DNA of 64,000 bases from positions 1-64,000 of the forward strand of contig LLEY01000102.1 in NCBI GenBank assembly GCA_001414485.1. Direction: 5' to 3'. Both the position numbers and the translations under genes were made by a program. This stretch comes from Calycina herbarum. Taxonomy: Eukaryota; Ascomycota; Leotiomycetes; Helotiales; Pezizellaceae. Each line of letters starts with the position of its first letter. Position 1 is the first letter of the stretch. Under the pieces are notes generated by a model that made no database searches, was not told the DNA's origin, and saw only the letters and a program-made list of their open reading frames with translations. Below, piece after piece: positions 22,501 to 33,398 of this stretch.

Positions 22501-25234
22501 CCTGTAATACTGGTAGCGCCTTGGAGAGCCCCAGGAATGCCTGTGCAGGATTGAAATTGAGATTCGTTGTATCCGGGTCCATTTGGAGCGAGATTCACAC
22601 CAACACAAGGTATGATTTGGCCGTGAAACTCATTTGCCATCAAGGACTGAAATCCGTACGCAAGCGGGTTCAACCAATATAACCAACCGAACCATGGAAC
22701 CATATTTGGACGAGAAATCTGGTAGCCTCCATATAACACGAAAATGGTGAACACAAATCCTGAAACCTTGGAGGCACCATCAAAAGTCCCAAAAGCTGCT
22801 CCAATTGCTCGAAACTAGATACCGATATTTGAATTAGTATACGATGTAGCGAATGAGCGAGTTTTTCGGTAACTCATTCATGGGTTTGCAGCTAGTACAA
22901 CTCATGAACCAGTCGGTGTAGATATTCGTGGAAACATTGTGCTAGATTATCTCGAAGAATCACTGATTATTCCAAACCACTTCGCACAATTTGAGTTTTT
23001 GTGCGAGCTGGCCTCGAATAATGAGCATTTAGACTTTGCTATTCTCCCAGCTCGTTCGTACAATGATGTAAACAAAATGCTTGATCTCCGCCACGAATAC
23101 CTACACCCCCTGGTAATGTAATATTTGAAAAGGGAAATAAATTCAGGTACGTACCATTGCTGTAATGCTCATGGTTACACTGAGAGTAACGATCCAATAG
23201 GTAAAAAAGGCCCCTGCGTCGATTTTCAACGCGGATAGAAAGTAGAGAACGACGCTGAAAATGGATACTTGAAAAATTAGAACTGGTATATCGGTAGCTA
23301 TTTGTGCAATACAAAAGGCGGCGGGATGATAGAACGCAAAGGCCTTGTGCTTAGCCAGGACAGGTCTTCCAGTAAAAGAGTCAGTGACCTCCGACATAGC
23401 AACCAGACTGTTGTAAAGTAGTGCGAAGAAAAGAGATCCACCCTTTAAAAAGAGGCCTTCGGTGTTGTTAGGCGCGTTGTAGAACAAGGATCCAACGACT
23501 AGAGCTTGTACGAGACTGGCTGTTTGTTTGATGATAAATGTAGATTTATCACCCCACAGGATTTGGTATTGTCTGATAATGCAAGCTCGAATCTGTGTAG
23601 TAAAACTTGCCGTTAAAGGAGAGTTTTTGGGCAGGCTCTCGTGCTTGTCATGACTAACGGCTGTCTTGAAATCGTCTGTTTGAGCAACTGGCGCTGGTCT
23701 TGTCGGGTAATCGTAGTCTTTTTTCATCTCGCTTATGAGTGATGTATTCTCATAGGCCTGGCGGATGTCTGTCGCAGTTTTCGGAAATGTGTTTTCGTGG
23801 CCAGGAATAATTTGTCGTTCGGTAGGGACAGTGACGCCAGTGAGAAAGTCACTCGTGTTAGCAGCATCCTCACAAACAAATCCAAGTCCTTCCATGAAAG
23901 GACGAGCGTCTTTCATAGGGCCATAGAAGATTTCTTTCCCCTCGTCCAACACAAGAACTTTATCGAATAGCTCGTAGATTCCGTTTCCAGCTTGGTAGAG
24001 CGTGACGATTGTTGATAGACCAAGAACATCTGTCATTGCTCGCAAAGCCTTTGCCCATTCGAGAGCGGTACCTGTAGGATCGATTAGCATAGTAGGCAAA
24101 ATTTGAATGCTTTGACAGAGTTCACAGAAAGTCGGCGTAGGTAACACCAAATTTACTTACTAGCGTCAAGTCCTCGTGTACTATTGTCCCAGCAGTAAAC
24201 ACTACCTCTTGTGGCTAGGCATTCGATAATCGAAACCCGTTTTCTTTCGCCACCTGATACACCACGGACAAACCTGCAACAAATTAGCACGTGTTTTTCT
24301 TGTCGACTCAGGAGCCGGAGCAGTAAGGATAAAACTTGCTCCCGACCATTAATAATAGGAGTTAAACAGGGGGAACAAAGGGGAAATTTGCATACTCGTT
24401 CCCAACTTTAGTGTCATATGTATGTTGTATTCCCATCGACTTTAGTAAGAAGTCTCGGGAATCAACTTGAAATTCTTCCGAAGTCTCGTTGTTAGATGGA
24501 AGATGGAAAGGGACTTTCATCCTAGTAGCGAAGTCAATGGTCTGGCCAACTGTGAGAGTTGGAAAGAACAGTTCATCCTCCGTGTTCATGATTATCGAAG
24601 ACCTGTACTTCTTCGCTTCGTTGTGATCCATACTGCCAAAGCTATATGGCATCTCGAGTTAGCATTGGTTGTTCAGAGCAGACTCTCTAGCATTACCAAA
24701 CCAAAAATGACAGAAATAGAGAGTGGACACTTACTTGACATCCCCTGTAACTTCAGCATATCCATCTCTGTAATTTGCCAACATCTTCAATAAAGTGGTA
24801 CACCCAGAACCTGGGCGGCCTAGTACAAGTAACATTTCCCCTGGTTTGACGCAACCGTGACTGTTATCGAGGATTGTATTGAGTGATGCCTTATGTCGAA
24901 GTTCCTTAATCGATTGGATGAAATTGAACTGTGACAGTACATTCTCGTTATACGCTGCATCCGAGTTGACTCCCTTGACGGTCAAGTTTTTCCAGGTAAC
25001 TCCCAACTTTCGATCCTTGAGATTGTCTGCTCGCCCTTGCTGATGGAGCATCTTAACTTCAGGCATCATTTTCCAATCGTCTGCCTTGCTGATGGGGTAT
25101 GGATCTTCTTCGACAACATCGTCCTCGTCGTCATAAAACCGATTTGTACGATGTGAATGGGTGCTCCGCCGGGAAAGTGCCTTCATAATTACATCTCCTG
25201 TTCCACTTCCTAATCCAAAGCCGTTCGTGGCCAT
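19579..25234 (-). CDS. PDR-type ABC-G transporter (full size)
   Basis: A multi-exon gene starts at ATG 25234 (MATNGFGLG) and ends at 19579, predicting roughly 1,400 residues in the order NBD1-TMD1-NBD2-TMD2. NBD1 has the fungal PDR Walker [10 protein letters not shown] and the signature [11 protein letters not shown]2 has canonical [20 protein letters not shown] and D-E-P-T-S-G-L-D. Each transmembrane half shows several hydrophobic helices and the aromatic motif near L-N-P before the last helix. Such pumps export azoles, plant defence compounds and secondary metabolites at the plasma membrane. The substrate here is unknown. All junctions I checked are in frame. Two introns, 288 and 340 bases, are far longer than the rest, and each contains a MITE-like insert. 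A Zn2Cys6 regulator is divergent upstream. Confidence 0.92.
21237..21428. mobile_element. MITE-like element inside an ABC-gene intron
   Basis: Inside the 288-base intron (21190-21477) a 192-base segment is bounded by inverted repeats. TGGACATTAAAA at the left end matches the reverse complement of the right end, and similarity continues more weakly for about 20 further bases. It has no coding capacity. A repeated ttgttcca motif lies within. No clear target duplication is visible, so the superfamily is open. Confidence 0.55.
22909..23113. mobile_element. Second MITE-like element inside an ABC-gene intron
   Basis: The 340-base intron (22815-23154) contains a 205-base segment with 23-base inverted ends. 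The left end (22909-22931) starts CCAGTCGGTGTAGATATTCG. The reverse complement of the right end (23091-23113) starts CCAGGGGGTGTAGGTATTCG. The 23 bases differ at three positions. No coding capacity and no convincing target duplication are seen. It is not the same family as the element at 21237. Confidence 0.6.
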
Positions 25235-26038
25235 GACAGCTGTCTTAAGGCAATTGCCGCAAAATGGTTCCGGGCTGAAAAGAAGGGAGGGGTGAATAGA
25301 TAGAGTGGCCTCGATTGTTTGAGGAAAGCTTTCTCTTTATGGGCAGTGACCTATCCGTCAATCCCGACTTCCCATGAGGCTTTGCCATCCTGATGGACCT
25401 CGTTGTGGGCATCCGGCTCTGTTGAGATTTACGACGGGCCAGCCCCATATATCCGAGATCCATAGTTACTAAGGTACCTAAGGTACCTGGGCCCGGCGCC
25501 TTATCGACTGCTCTGGAGGGAGAACCGTCTCCGCCTTTTAAAATTTCCATTTTGTACGAGGCGAAGGGAGCATGTTGTGTTGAAAGGGTGGTGTTGTTAG
25601 AAGCACACGTTTGTCCACAGAAGCCCAGAGGTTCAGGTTCCCCATGGTCACGTGCCACATCGACTTGTCCCCTTTTCGCGGCTCTCCTCACTGTAAGACT
25701 CAATATTCGGTTCAGCCTACATATGGGTCATACCAACATATCAAAAGTGTATCCTACTTGGGAAAGCCACGTTGGTCCACCTTTATCTCTCAAGTTGTTC
25801 TGCAAGGCTCCACACATATATCCGTCCTTCCGAGACCCGAAGAAAATTGGGGTTTCCAACGACGCCTCCCAATGAATGACGACCTGCTTTCTCAGCATGA
25901 AAATAATTGACCTCCGTGGTGTTCCGTATTTCCGGATGTATATAAACTCGGCTTTGGTGTCGGATCTCTTGGGGGAGGAGATGATTAATTTCCGTTTTTC
26001 TCGACAGCCCTGAGCCTCCTTTCCATTTGCCTTACACG
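25235..26038. promoter_or_regulatory. Divergent promoter of the ABC pump and its neighbouring regulator
   Basis: About 800 bases separate the two starts. At 25471-25488 the 9-mer AAGGTACCT is repeated in perfect tandem, each unit containing the palindrome AGGTACCT. This is a candidate protein-binding site (inference). A 152-residue open frame on the minus strand (25245-25703) has no domain and is taken as leader or promoter sequence. Confidence 0.4.
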
Positions 26039-28313
26039 ATGAATACTGAAGCATCCGGTCCGTGGATACAATTAAATTCCCCACTCCACCTTGCTGAGAA
26101 ATGCTGACCGGTTTGGTGTAGGTACGTCAGGAAAGGGAAAAGAGCCTCCAAACCGAATTTCAAAAGCTTGCCAAGAATGCCGGAGACGCAAGATTAAATG
26201 TGACGGCCATTCCACATGCAAGAATTGCGAATTGTCATCTGCAATATGCTCGTATCGTGCCACAGTTCGGCAGAGGAGGCTAGGCACACGAATGGCAAGT
26301 TCACATCCCCTCCAGCCTGGTCAGATGCATCAACCTTCGTCAGGTGATACGCCCCCTCCGCCGAAGAAGCTTCCAATCGGACAAGGGCATCCCACAAACC
26401 ATTTATCTGGCACCGCCGTACCACGAGAATATCACTCACATGGCATCAACAGTAGCATTTCCGCAACTCATATTGCGTCGTCGTCCTGTATTCTCCAACT
26501 CTACTATGGCGCCTCGTCCAACTTTAGTTTCTTGCAACAGATCCACCATTCTCTATCCGGAGATAGACATCTATCTAGAGCAAATGATGATGTCCGAGAG
26601 GGAGGAGCTGAATTGGACCTCTATGGACAACGCTCGTTATTCTTCGGGACTTCTGACACGAAGAACCATCTGGGTGGCCAAATACCTGACTCGCCTGTAA
26701 TGCTTCTATCAGAGCAGGTAGTGGAGCGTTTTTTGGTAGATTATATTTCTACCTTTCACCAGCTTCTTCCGTTTACTTCAATAGAAGACCTTACACAGAA
26801 GACCAGGGAGTTGTTTTCCAATCCCGGTCTAAATAACCTCAATACTACTAACACCGCATGCTTGATGGTCGTCTTGGCGATTGGTGCAACCATGAAAGAG
26901 GATAGTGGGTGGGCAGAAGTTTTGGCTGAGAAAGCCAAAAATATTGCCAACAGCATTGGACAGGTGGTGAACCTGCAGGCTATTCAATTATATTTGCTTC
27001 TGATAAGTCTGCTAAGAATCCCCCCATGGGCTAGGCTGACATAAATTTACGCACACTACGAGACAATTCTCGGTCGCCCAAATTCGTCTTATTTATATCT
27101 TGGTACTGCTGTACGAAGAACCTTTGCTGCTGGATTGCACCGCGATACATCAGTTCATGAGACGAATCACCAAGAGCGGCGAACCACAATCTGGTGTCTT
27201 TACTTCTTTGAATCGTAAGCATTCCCGCCTGGATATTGAGCCTGAATGACTTATTCCCTAGTCTCACCTGCTTTACACTCGGGAGACCAAGTTCTCTCGC
27301 AAGAAAGGATATCGGTACACCCTACCCAGAGAACCAACCTTTCATCTTATCTCTGATAAAACTGTCGAAGATCATTTCTGATTCGGCAGAATTGATGTAC
27401 TCATCCCAACAATCTTCACTTCTGGACCTCTGTCGCAAAGCCCAAAGTATTCATCAGGAACTCCGAGATTATGCTTTCGATGTCCAGGAAAGGCTGGGGA
27501 TTTCTCTTGGCCGGTTCCCGGAGACTGAGAAGTTGGACGTCAAGCAGATTTTGTTACAGAACCGTAGGGATAGTTTAACTGTATAGCAATTGACATTACT
27601 GACGAGACACAGTATATTACAATACATTGATTCTTACTTTCCGGCCCTTTCTGATCGCACATGTCAATCACCAGAAATTCTCACACACATTCGGGAACGA
27701 AGCAACCAGCATTCCTGATACTCTTTCGTGGCTAGAGGAACCTTGTGGCCAAGCCGTAAATGCAGCTCGAGATCTCATTCGTTTCCTCGCCAAAGCCATC
27801 GACCAGAACGTCGTGACACGAGGGCTTCAATTTTTCTGCTATTACCTCGAAGGTGCCTGTTTTCTTCTAATCTACGATGCCCTCCGCTCCTGGGACGCCA
27901 AAGAACGCAACATCTCAGAAGTGAAAATAGGTCTGCAATGTCTCTCGAAGCTGGTCGCCGGCACCGGAAGTATGACGAACATTTACTCTATCAAAAGACT
28001 ACTCGAAGCTCTCGAGAAAATTCAGTTAGACCGAGCTGATCGTATTGAGACTGCTATGGCGGGTAGTATACCAGCACCACCACATGGCCAGGGATATGAT
28101 TTACATCATCATTTGGACCTTGATGGATTGCACGATCGTGGTGGTGTTGGTGAGATGCCGTTGGATACATTGGTAAATTTCCCTGCTGGGTGGGCGACTT
28201 TCCAGAGTGGCTCTTATTTGAGCAAGAATGCCATTCCAGAGCCAGAGCAGTTTAATCCCGATTTGAGTAACTTTAATTGGGAGTTTGACAACTTTTTAGC
28301 TGATGTAGAATAA
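26039..28313 (+). CDS. Zn2Cys6 transcription factor, divergent from the ABC gene
   Basis: The long first frame opens at TTG with no ATG before the zinc cluster. I therefore infer a short first exon from ATG 26039 (MNTEASG), an intron to 26130, and the main exon from 26131. The cluster is C-x2-C-x6-C-x5-C-x2-C-x6-C with basic R-R-R-K-I-K. A Pro/Ser linker and the fungal-specific factor domain follow (L-P-F-T-S-I, later L-G-T-A-V-R-R-T-F-A-A-G-L-H-R and T-L-G-R-P-S-S-L). Clear introns lie at about 27219-27266 and 27554-27611. One junction is a problem: near 27007-27051 the two conserved parts cannot be joined in frame with a normal AG acceptor. The gene may be damaged there or use an unusual site. 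Control of the adjacent pump is likely but inferred. Confidence 0.75.
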
Positions 28314-29112
28314 CTTATATAATATAAACTCCAAGCCTACCTTGGAGGGAGCATCCGGGTGTAAGCAAACATCCGAGCAGCCCTTTTTGTAAATTCAGTT
28401 GTACTTTGCATTTATGGATTAGGGAAAAAAGTCAAAAGCGCACCCCGCATCGAGTACCGGTACTCGTTTATTGCTTATTTAAAAGCGGAGATACAGCTAT
28501 ATCCTTGAAGCGATCATCTTTGCCAGAGAAATCGATTGTACGATCATCCTCGCGCCTAGTGCCAAGTAGCTGATACTACTCAGCGCTCATTTCGTAACGC
28601 TTCTTTGGGCTGCGTTGAGGAATTATTGAGTGAGAAATGTAGACAACAAAAAACAAAATATGAAATTCGTTGCCCCTTTTTAGCAGTTGTTTTAGAATCT
28701 ACTGCGACTACTCCAGGTTTCTAAAACTATCGTAAACTTCATCTAAGCCTTAGCGAGAATAATTCGGTGATACTTGAATAAGCTAAGCACCTATGGGTGG
28801 ACTTTGATTTACAATCTTCTAGACATAACTACTTCTTATACTTGGTATAAATTAGACTCCCAGAGGTCATTTTAAAGTAAATCTAAACAACTTGTAATTT
28901 AAAGTACGGAAAGTTAAAAGTCTGAAAGTCGATCGAAACCATGTGAATTTGAAGTTTTAGGGGTCGTATATGAGGTACAAAGTACAATCCAATTCCTGTT
29001 GTGCGTGTTTTTCTTCACAAAATTTCTAAACCTATCAAGTCTACTTTGGCAGCAATAGATGGTAAATCCCCCTTGAAAATACAACATAAAAAATAAAAAC
29101 TGACTCGAACCA
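28314..29112. other. AT-rich intergenic region
   Basis: About 800 bases contain the 3' flank of the regulator and the upstream flank of the peroxidase remnant. The part from about 28640 to 28920 is AT-rich and has no open frame of interest. An upstream exon of the peroxidase could lie near 29040-29062 (an ATG followed by gtaaat), but I cannot support it. Confidence 0.4.
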
Positions 29113-29811
29113 GTTCGTTCACCCTGTCCCCTCCTCAACACACTAGCCAACCACAACTACCTCCCCCATTCCGGGAAAAACTTCGACATCGCCACCCTCA
29201 TTACCGGCTCTAAACCTAGGCGAAACAGGAAAGCCAGCTCCGGCAATAAAAGCCCTTACCGTAACCTCAACTGGTAAAACCAGCACTTTCAACCTCAATA
29301 CACATGGTTTAATAGAGAACGATGGATCTTTGAGTCTTGTCGATATTGCGCAAGGAGATAATTGGACTTTCAAAGAGACGATTTTTGAGGAGACGAAATC
29401 CTATTGGTTATCTGAGACTATCTCGCTTAAAGACGCTGCCGCTTCTTCGAAAAGAAGACAGGAAAGCGCTGCGAGGGCGAATTCGGAGTATAAATTGACG
29501 CAGGATTTGTTTGTTACTGCTTTGGGCCAGACGGCTATGTACTTGGGGCTTTTTGGGAATTATGTTGATGGGAGTGCGAATAGGTCTCAGGTCATCCGTT
29601 TTTTTGGTACGTATTTCTCTTTGTTTTACTCGTACAACTTATATCATTTGAAATGGGGTTCCTTTTCGTCTTGTGATCTTGAAGTTTTGCTGATTTCTTT
29701 TTCATGTAAACAGAAGAGGAGAAGTTGCCATTTGAGCTTGGGTGGACGCGAAGAGCAGACGATGACAAAATTACCCAAGAGAGCATCACTCTCCTGACTC
29801 AGAATGTTTAG
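29113..29811 (+). pseudogene. Heme-thiolate (chloroperoxidase family 2) gene with frameshift
   Basis: From 29113, after an acceptor ending ccag, the frame carries R-S-P-C-P-L-L-N-T-L-A-N-H, the PCP motif whose Cys binds heme in chloroperoxidases and unspecific peroxygenases. Near 29205 the frame breaks by one base. The following frame continues with A-L-N-L-G-E-T-G-K-P, the segment I-E-N-D-G-S-L-S, G-D-N-W-T-F and E-T-K-S-Y-W, and after an intron (29607-29713) ends with E-L-G-W-T-R and the stop at 29809. The family's acid-base motif is EHD in short members, and here it reads END, so a key His is missing. No signal peptide exon was found. Frameshift, lost His and missing start point to a decaying copy, although a one-base sequence error could explain the shift. 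Confidence 0.7.
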
Positions 29812-30456
29812 GCCAATTATCTGGCGGTGTAAGCTGGAAAAAATGAGGTGGAGAATAGAAAGAAATAACTGCAAAACATCTTCTCTGTCGACTAATTCCG
29901 ACGATTTTCATTCTGCTACCGAATCCCCCCCCCCCCCTCTTTTTTTAATTCCTTCTTGGCATGAAACGTCAAATCCATAGGCTATAACCCCCGGTTTGCA
30001 AGACCTGGGCGGGTGACACGCAAAGGAAACAAGGAGAAGGTCCCATATTCTTGCACCGCGCCATAGTAATGATTTGTCAGTTTCCGGATTTTTTATCAAT
30101 ACCCATGGACTTTCAGCATAGCTCGCTCCTTGTAACAAACGAACTGCCTCTCGATAAAAAGTCGGAAAACTTTTTAACTACCGTCCAGTTTTCCGCATCG
30201 CAGGGATTCAACGGCCGGGCTTTATTTTAGTTCTCCACAAAGCTTGATTCAATAAAGTTCTCAGCAGTCGCATGCTTCTTGCGAACAACAATGTTGAAAT
30301 ATGAATGATGACAGTACTGACGACCACTTTATCTTTCGTCATGAAGGATTCTAGAGAATCACCGCTGGGCACAAGTTCTGCATTGGAGTAAACACACTCC
30401 CACTTTCGATAGCCCAAAAGGGGTCGGACAAAGAAACACCATTGAGCGACAGTACC
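29812..30456. other. Intergenic region with a poly-C/poly-T tract
   Basis: A run of C residues followed by T residues lies at about 29926-29947. No gene is recognised. Confidence 0.4.
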
Positions 30457-31587
30457 TCAAGCACCAATGAAATCTCCAGTAGTAGACAGAAACTCGCGAG
30501 ACGACAGACATTCCAACTCCGATTTCTCAATAAAAGACCACCTGAAAACCAAAACCGGTTCTTGGATCCCACCCTTCGCGAGATCCACCTCAAGTTCTTC
30601 TGCAACCACATGTCAGTCACTCTCCTCTAATGTCGCTCCCATAAGATGGACTTCCTCCAAAGAACCTTCAGCTGTTTTCAGACGAATAGGAGCAACATGT
30701 TTGAAACTGTAACCGAGAACTCCCAAAGAAAACATCTGCCCCAGCAAAGCAGCCAAATTCAACGACTCTCAAATCCTATTCTCGCCTTGGAGTTCTCACC
30801 AGGCATGGTATAGAAAATGTCTCGACAAATAATATAACAAGGTTTAGAACCGCGGGGCGCAAACACCTTGTCTTCCAGATCTATCACAGCTTCTTTCAAA
30901 TCATTCACAAGGCTAACTTGTATACGAACGATTCCAACCGATTGATCAGCTTCCCGCAAACAAAGTAGCGTGAAGAAATCCGTGCATATTCCGATTTTTT
31001 GAAGGATGTCTAGGGCTTGGAGCGTTCTATCCAAACTCTAGAATTTATGACAAATGTTTTTCTGGCCCCTCAGAAGCTTCGAGAGTCTTATTTTGTTCTT
31101 GGTAACTTACCCAGGCGTTGGTGAGTTCATGACCTCCGGTGAATCTAATAAAGGGTATCCTAGATACCGATTTGGCATTGTGCCTATTGTGCTGGAGTGC
31201 GTGGGCGAGGCCAACATTCTCAGCCAAGATGCTTCTAGCTTTGAAGAGTTCGAGCTTCGAGGTCGAAGTGGGACTCTCTGTTTCTACCTCGGGAGCTAGC
31301 TTTTGCTCTTTCGGATGGTTGGTAAGAAGGATTCTTGTCTTCGCTCGGAAGGGTAGCGGGTGTTTAGAAGGAAGGGCGGCCCACGAATTGAGACAACCTC
31401 GAACTAACAAAAAGGGGGGTGGAGAAAGAGCGGACAACCAACCATGTCCCTCCTGCAACGCAACTCCCGACTTTCTGCCGGAACCCCTCCAATCGTCAAG
31501 GTGCCTGGTCCTACTCGTCTTCGTTGCAACGTATCGTTGCGGAAAACCACGAAATACCAAGAAACTACTTACAAATGATGTGCTCAT
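30457..31587 (-). CDS. Orphan multi-exon protein, unknown function
   Basis: I do not recognise this gene. It is supported by a good intron between exon 1 (31587-31111) and exon 2 (from 31037), with donor GTAAGTTACC and acceptor TTCTAG, which joins two protein-like frames in phase. Exon 2 reads L-D-R-T-L-Q-A-L-D-I-L-Q-K, later L-L-C-L-R-E-A-D-Q-S and V-I-D-L-E-D-K-V-F-A-P-R-G-S. The last exon probably follows an acceptor near 30603 and ends at the TGA at 30457 after E-F-L-S-T-T-G-D-F-I-G-A. The join between those two exons is not resolved. The N-terminus is rich in Arg and Ser and could be a mitochondrial targeting sequence. It is divergent from the acetyltransferase gene, 127 bases apart. The exon limits are tentative. 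Confidence 0.45.
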
Positions 31588-31714
31588 GGTGCATTGGTCT
31601 TGACCGATTTCAGTTATAAATATCGAACTCCAGCCTTCCTCCCCTTCGTTCTCCCCAAACCACTCTTGAACTGCCCCTCCACGAGTCTAATCAACCTCGG
31701 AATTCTCGAAAAAA

Positions 31715-32593
31715 ATGGCAGCTATACCACCAAACGCTCCCTCAAAAGCAACGGGTCTGGTACCCTTGGAAGAGAAGAACCAAACCATCATCGACCAAGC
31801 AAAGAAATTCAACAACACGCCATGGTGCGAACAATACGAGCGTATGATCTCCGGAATGCTGTCCGTATATCCCCATTCCCCTCCCCCTCTACCCACACCA
31901 TCCCAAGCTTCCGACTAACAGTACCATTAACAGTTACGACTCCCTCGTCCCCGAACTAGAAAACGGGCGTCTGCGATCTCGAAAACTAATGAAGAAATAC
32001 AACGACCACCTCCCTTCAGACGCAACAACCGAGTCCCTAGGAAAGGACAGAGAAGAATTGCTACGGAGTCACATAGGACATTTGGGGAAGGATTGTTGGA
32101 TTGAGGCTCCGATATACTTTGATTATGGATGTAATATCAGTATTGGAGATCGATTCTATGGAAACACCAAGTCCGTTCTCCCCCCCCTCCCTCCTTTCCC
32201 GTCATCTCCCTCTCCGTTTCTTTTCTCTTTGCATGATTAGAATTTTTGCTAACAAGTTCAAAAAACAGCATGTGCGTCCTCGACTGCGGCCTAGTAACAA
32301 TCGGCGACCGAGTAATGTTCGGCCCTTTCGTCTCCATCTACGCCGCCACCCACGAAATTGAAGTCCAATCCCGACGGGACAACATTGAATTCGCGCGGGA
32401 AGTGACAATTGGGGATGATTGCTGGATTGGAGGGCAGGTTGTGATATTAGCTGGTGTGTCGATTGGAGAGGGCTGTACGGTTGCTGCGGGGAGTGTGGTT
32501 ACGAAGAGTATTCCGGCTTGGTCGGTGGCGGTGGGTGTTCCTGCTAGGGTTGTCAAGAAGGTGACGCCTGTTGAGCCTGTGAAGGATGAATGA
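31715..32593 (+). CDS. Maltose/galactoside O-acetyltransferase-like hexapeptide enzyme
   Basis: Three exons (31715-31860, 31934-32170, 32269-32593) join in frame to 235 residues. The N-terminal part is the Mac domain (W-C-E-Q-Y-E-R-M-I-S-G, then Y-D-S-L-V-P-E-L). The C-terminal part is a left-handed beta helix of hexapeptide repeats (C-N-I-S-I-G-D, V-T-I-G-D-R-V, V-T-I-G-D-D-C-W-I-G and later turns). The segment A-A-T-H-E-I carries the His that is catalytic in LacA and Maa. The family transfers acetyl from acetyl-CoA to sugars. The fungal substrate is not known. No signal peptide is present, so it is cytosolic. Confidence 0.92.
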
Positions 32594-33398
32594 GATGGGG
32601 GGTTTTTTATTGGGGTTTAGATGGATAATTTTAGAGTGGTTGTTAGATGAGACTGGCATTGAAGAATGGGTCTGTGTTTATCGCGTTGGTTTTTCTTGGG
32701 TTGCAGGGTTAGATAGAAAGAAAACCCATGTGAGACTTTAACAACATTTATATAGCAAATAATAATACGGTAAGAAACCTGGAATAATTGAGGGTCGCGT
32801 CAAAGGGATTGGGGTAAGACTCTTTAGCTTTACTTTACCTACCCCTCACTCTCTTGCCTCGGAAAATTTTAGACAACATAAAGCATTGTACGAGAGCACG
32901 TGGAATCCCCTTTTTCCAAAATCTCCTAAGGACAATAGATGTAATTGTCCGAGACCTTTTTACACATTACTTACAAAGCTGGTGTCCCTTATCCCGGGTA
33001 AACTTGTCACGGTTCTTGCATGGAATCAACCGAAAGTTCAACAGTCATATTAGATGATTTGAGTCGGTGGTCATCATATAACAGTAGAATGTTGCGGGGA
33101 AATTGTGTGGATATCGCAAAGTAGAAACTCATGATATTTTTGTTGAGAAGATATATTAGGATAGATAAGACTCCCCCCTAGAAAAAGGAAGAACAACCAA
33201 CCAAATAAAAGTCAACACAAGCACAATCAAAAATAAAACCTCATTACCTGTCGAAAACGGAGAACTTCTAGGAAACCAACCAACCAACCCAAATATCAGA
33301 AGAAATCACAAACCGTAAAAACCACAAGACCCACCACAAGAAACAAGGAAAGAAAAAACATGTCTCCAAACGGAGAATTGGTCCGTCGCAACCAATTC
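32594..33398. other. Convergent 3' region
   Basis: About 800 bases separate the ends of the acetyltransferase and ankyrin genes. No gene, repeat or RNA feature was recognised. The sequence is AT-rich, with short A-rich runs near 33180-33360. Confidence 0.5.

Noticed and set aside
22939..23121. 60-residue open frame within an ABC-gene intron
   Set aside because: It lies within the MITE-like insert and crosses its right end. No sign of coding.
25245..25703. 152-residue open frame upstream of the ABC gene
   Set aside because: Low-complexity, no recognisable domain, and immediately upstream of the pump start. It is more likely leader or promoter sequence.
28314..29112. Possible degraded transposon in the AT-rich stretch
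   Set aside because: No terminal repeats, no transposase or polymerase motif, and no target duplication could be found.
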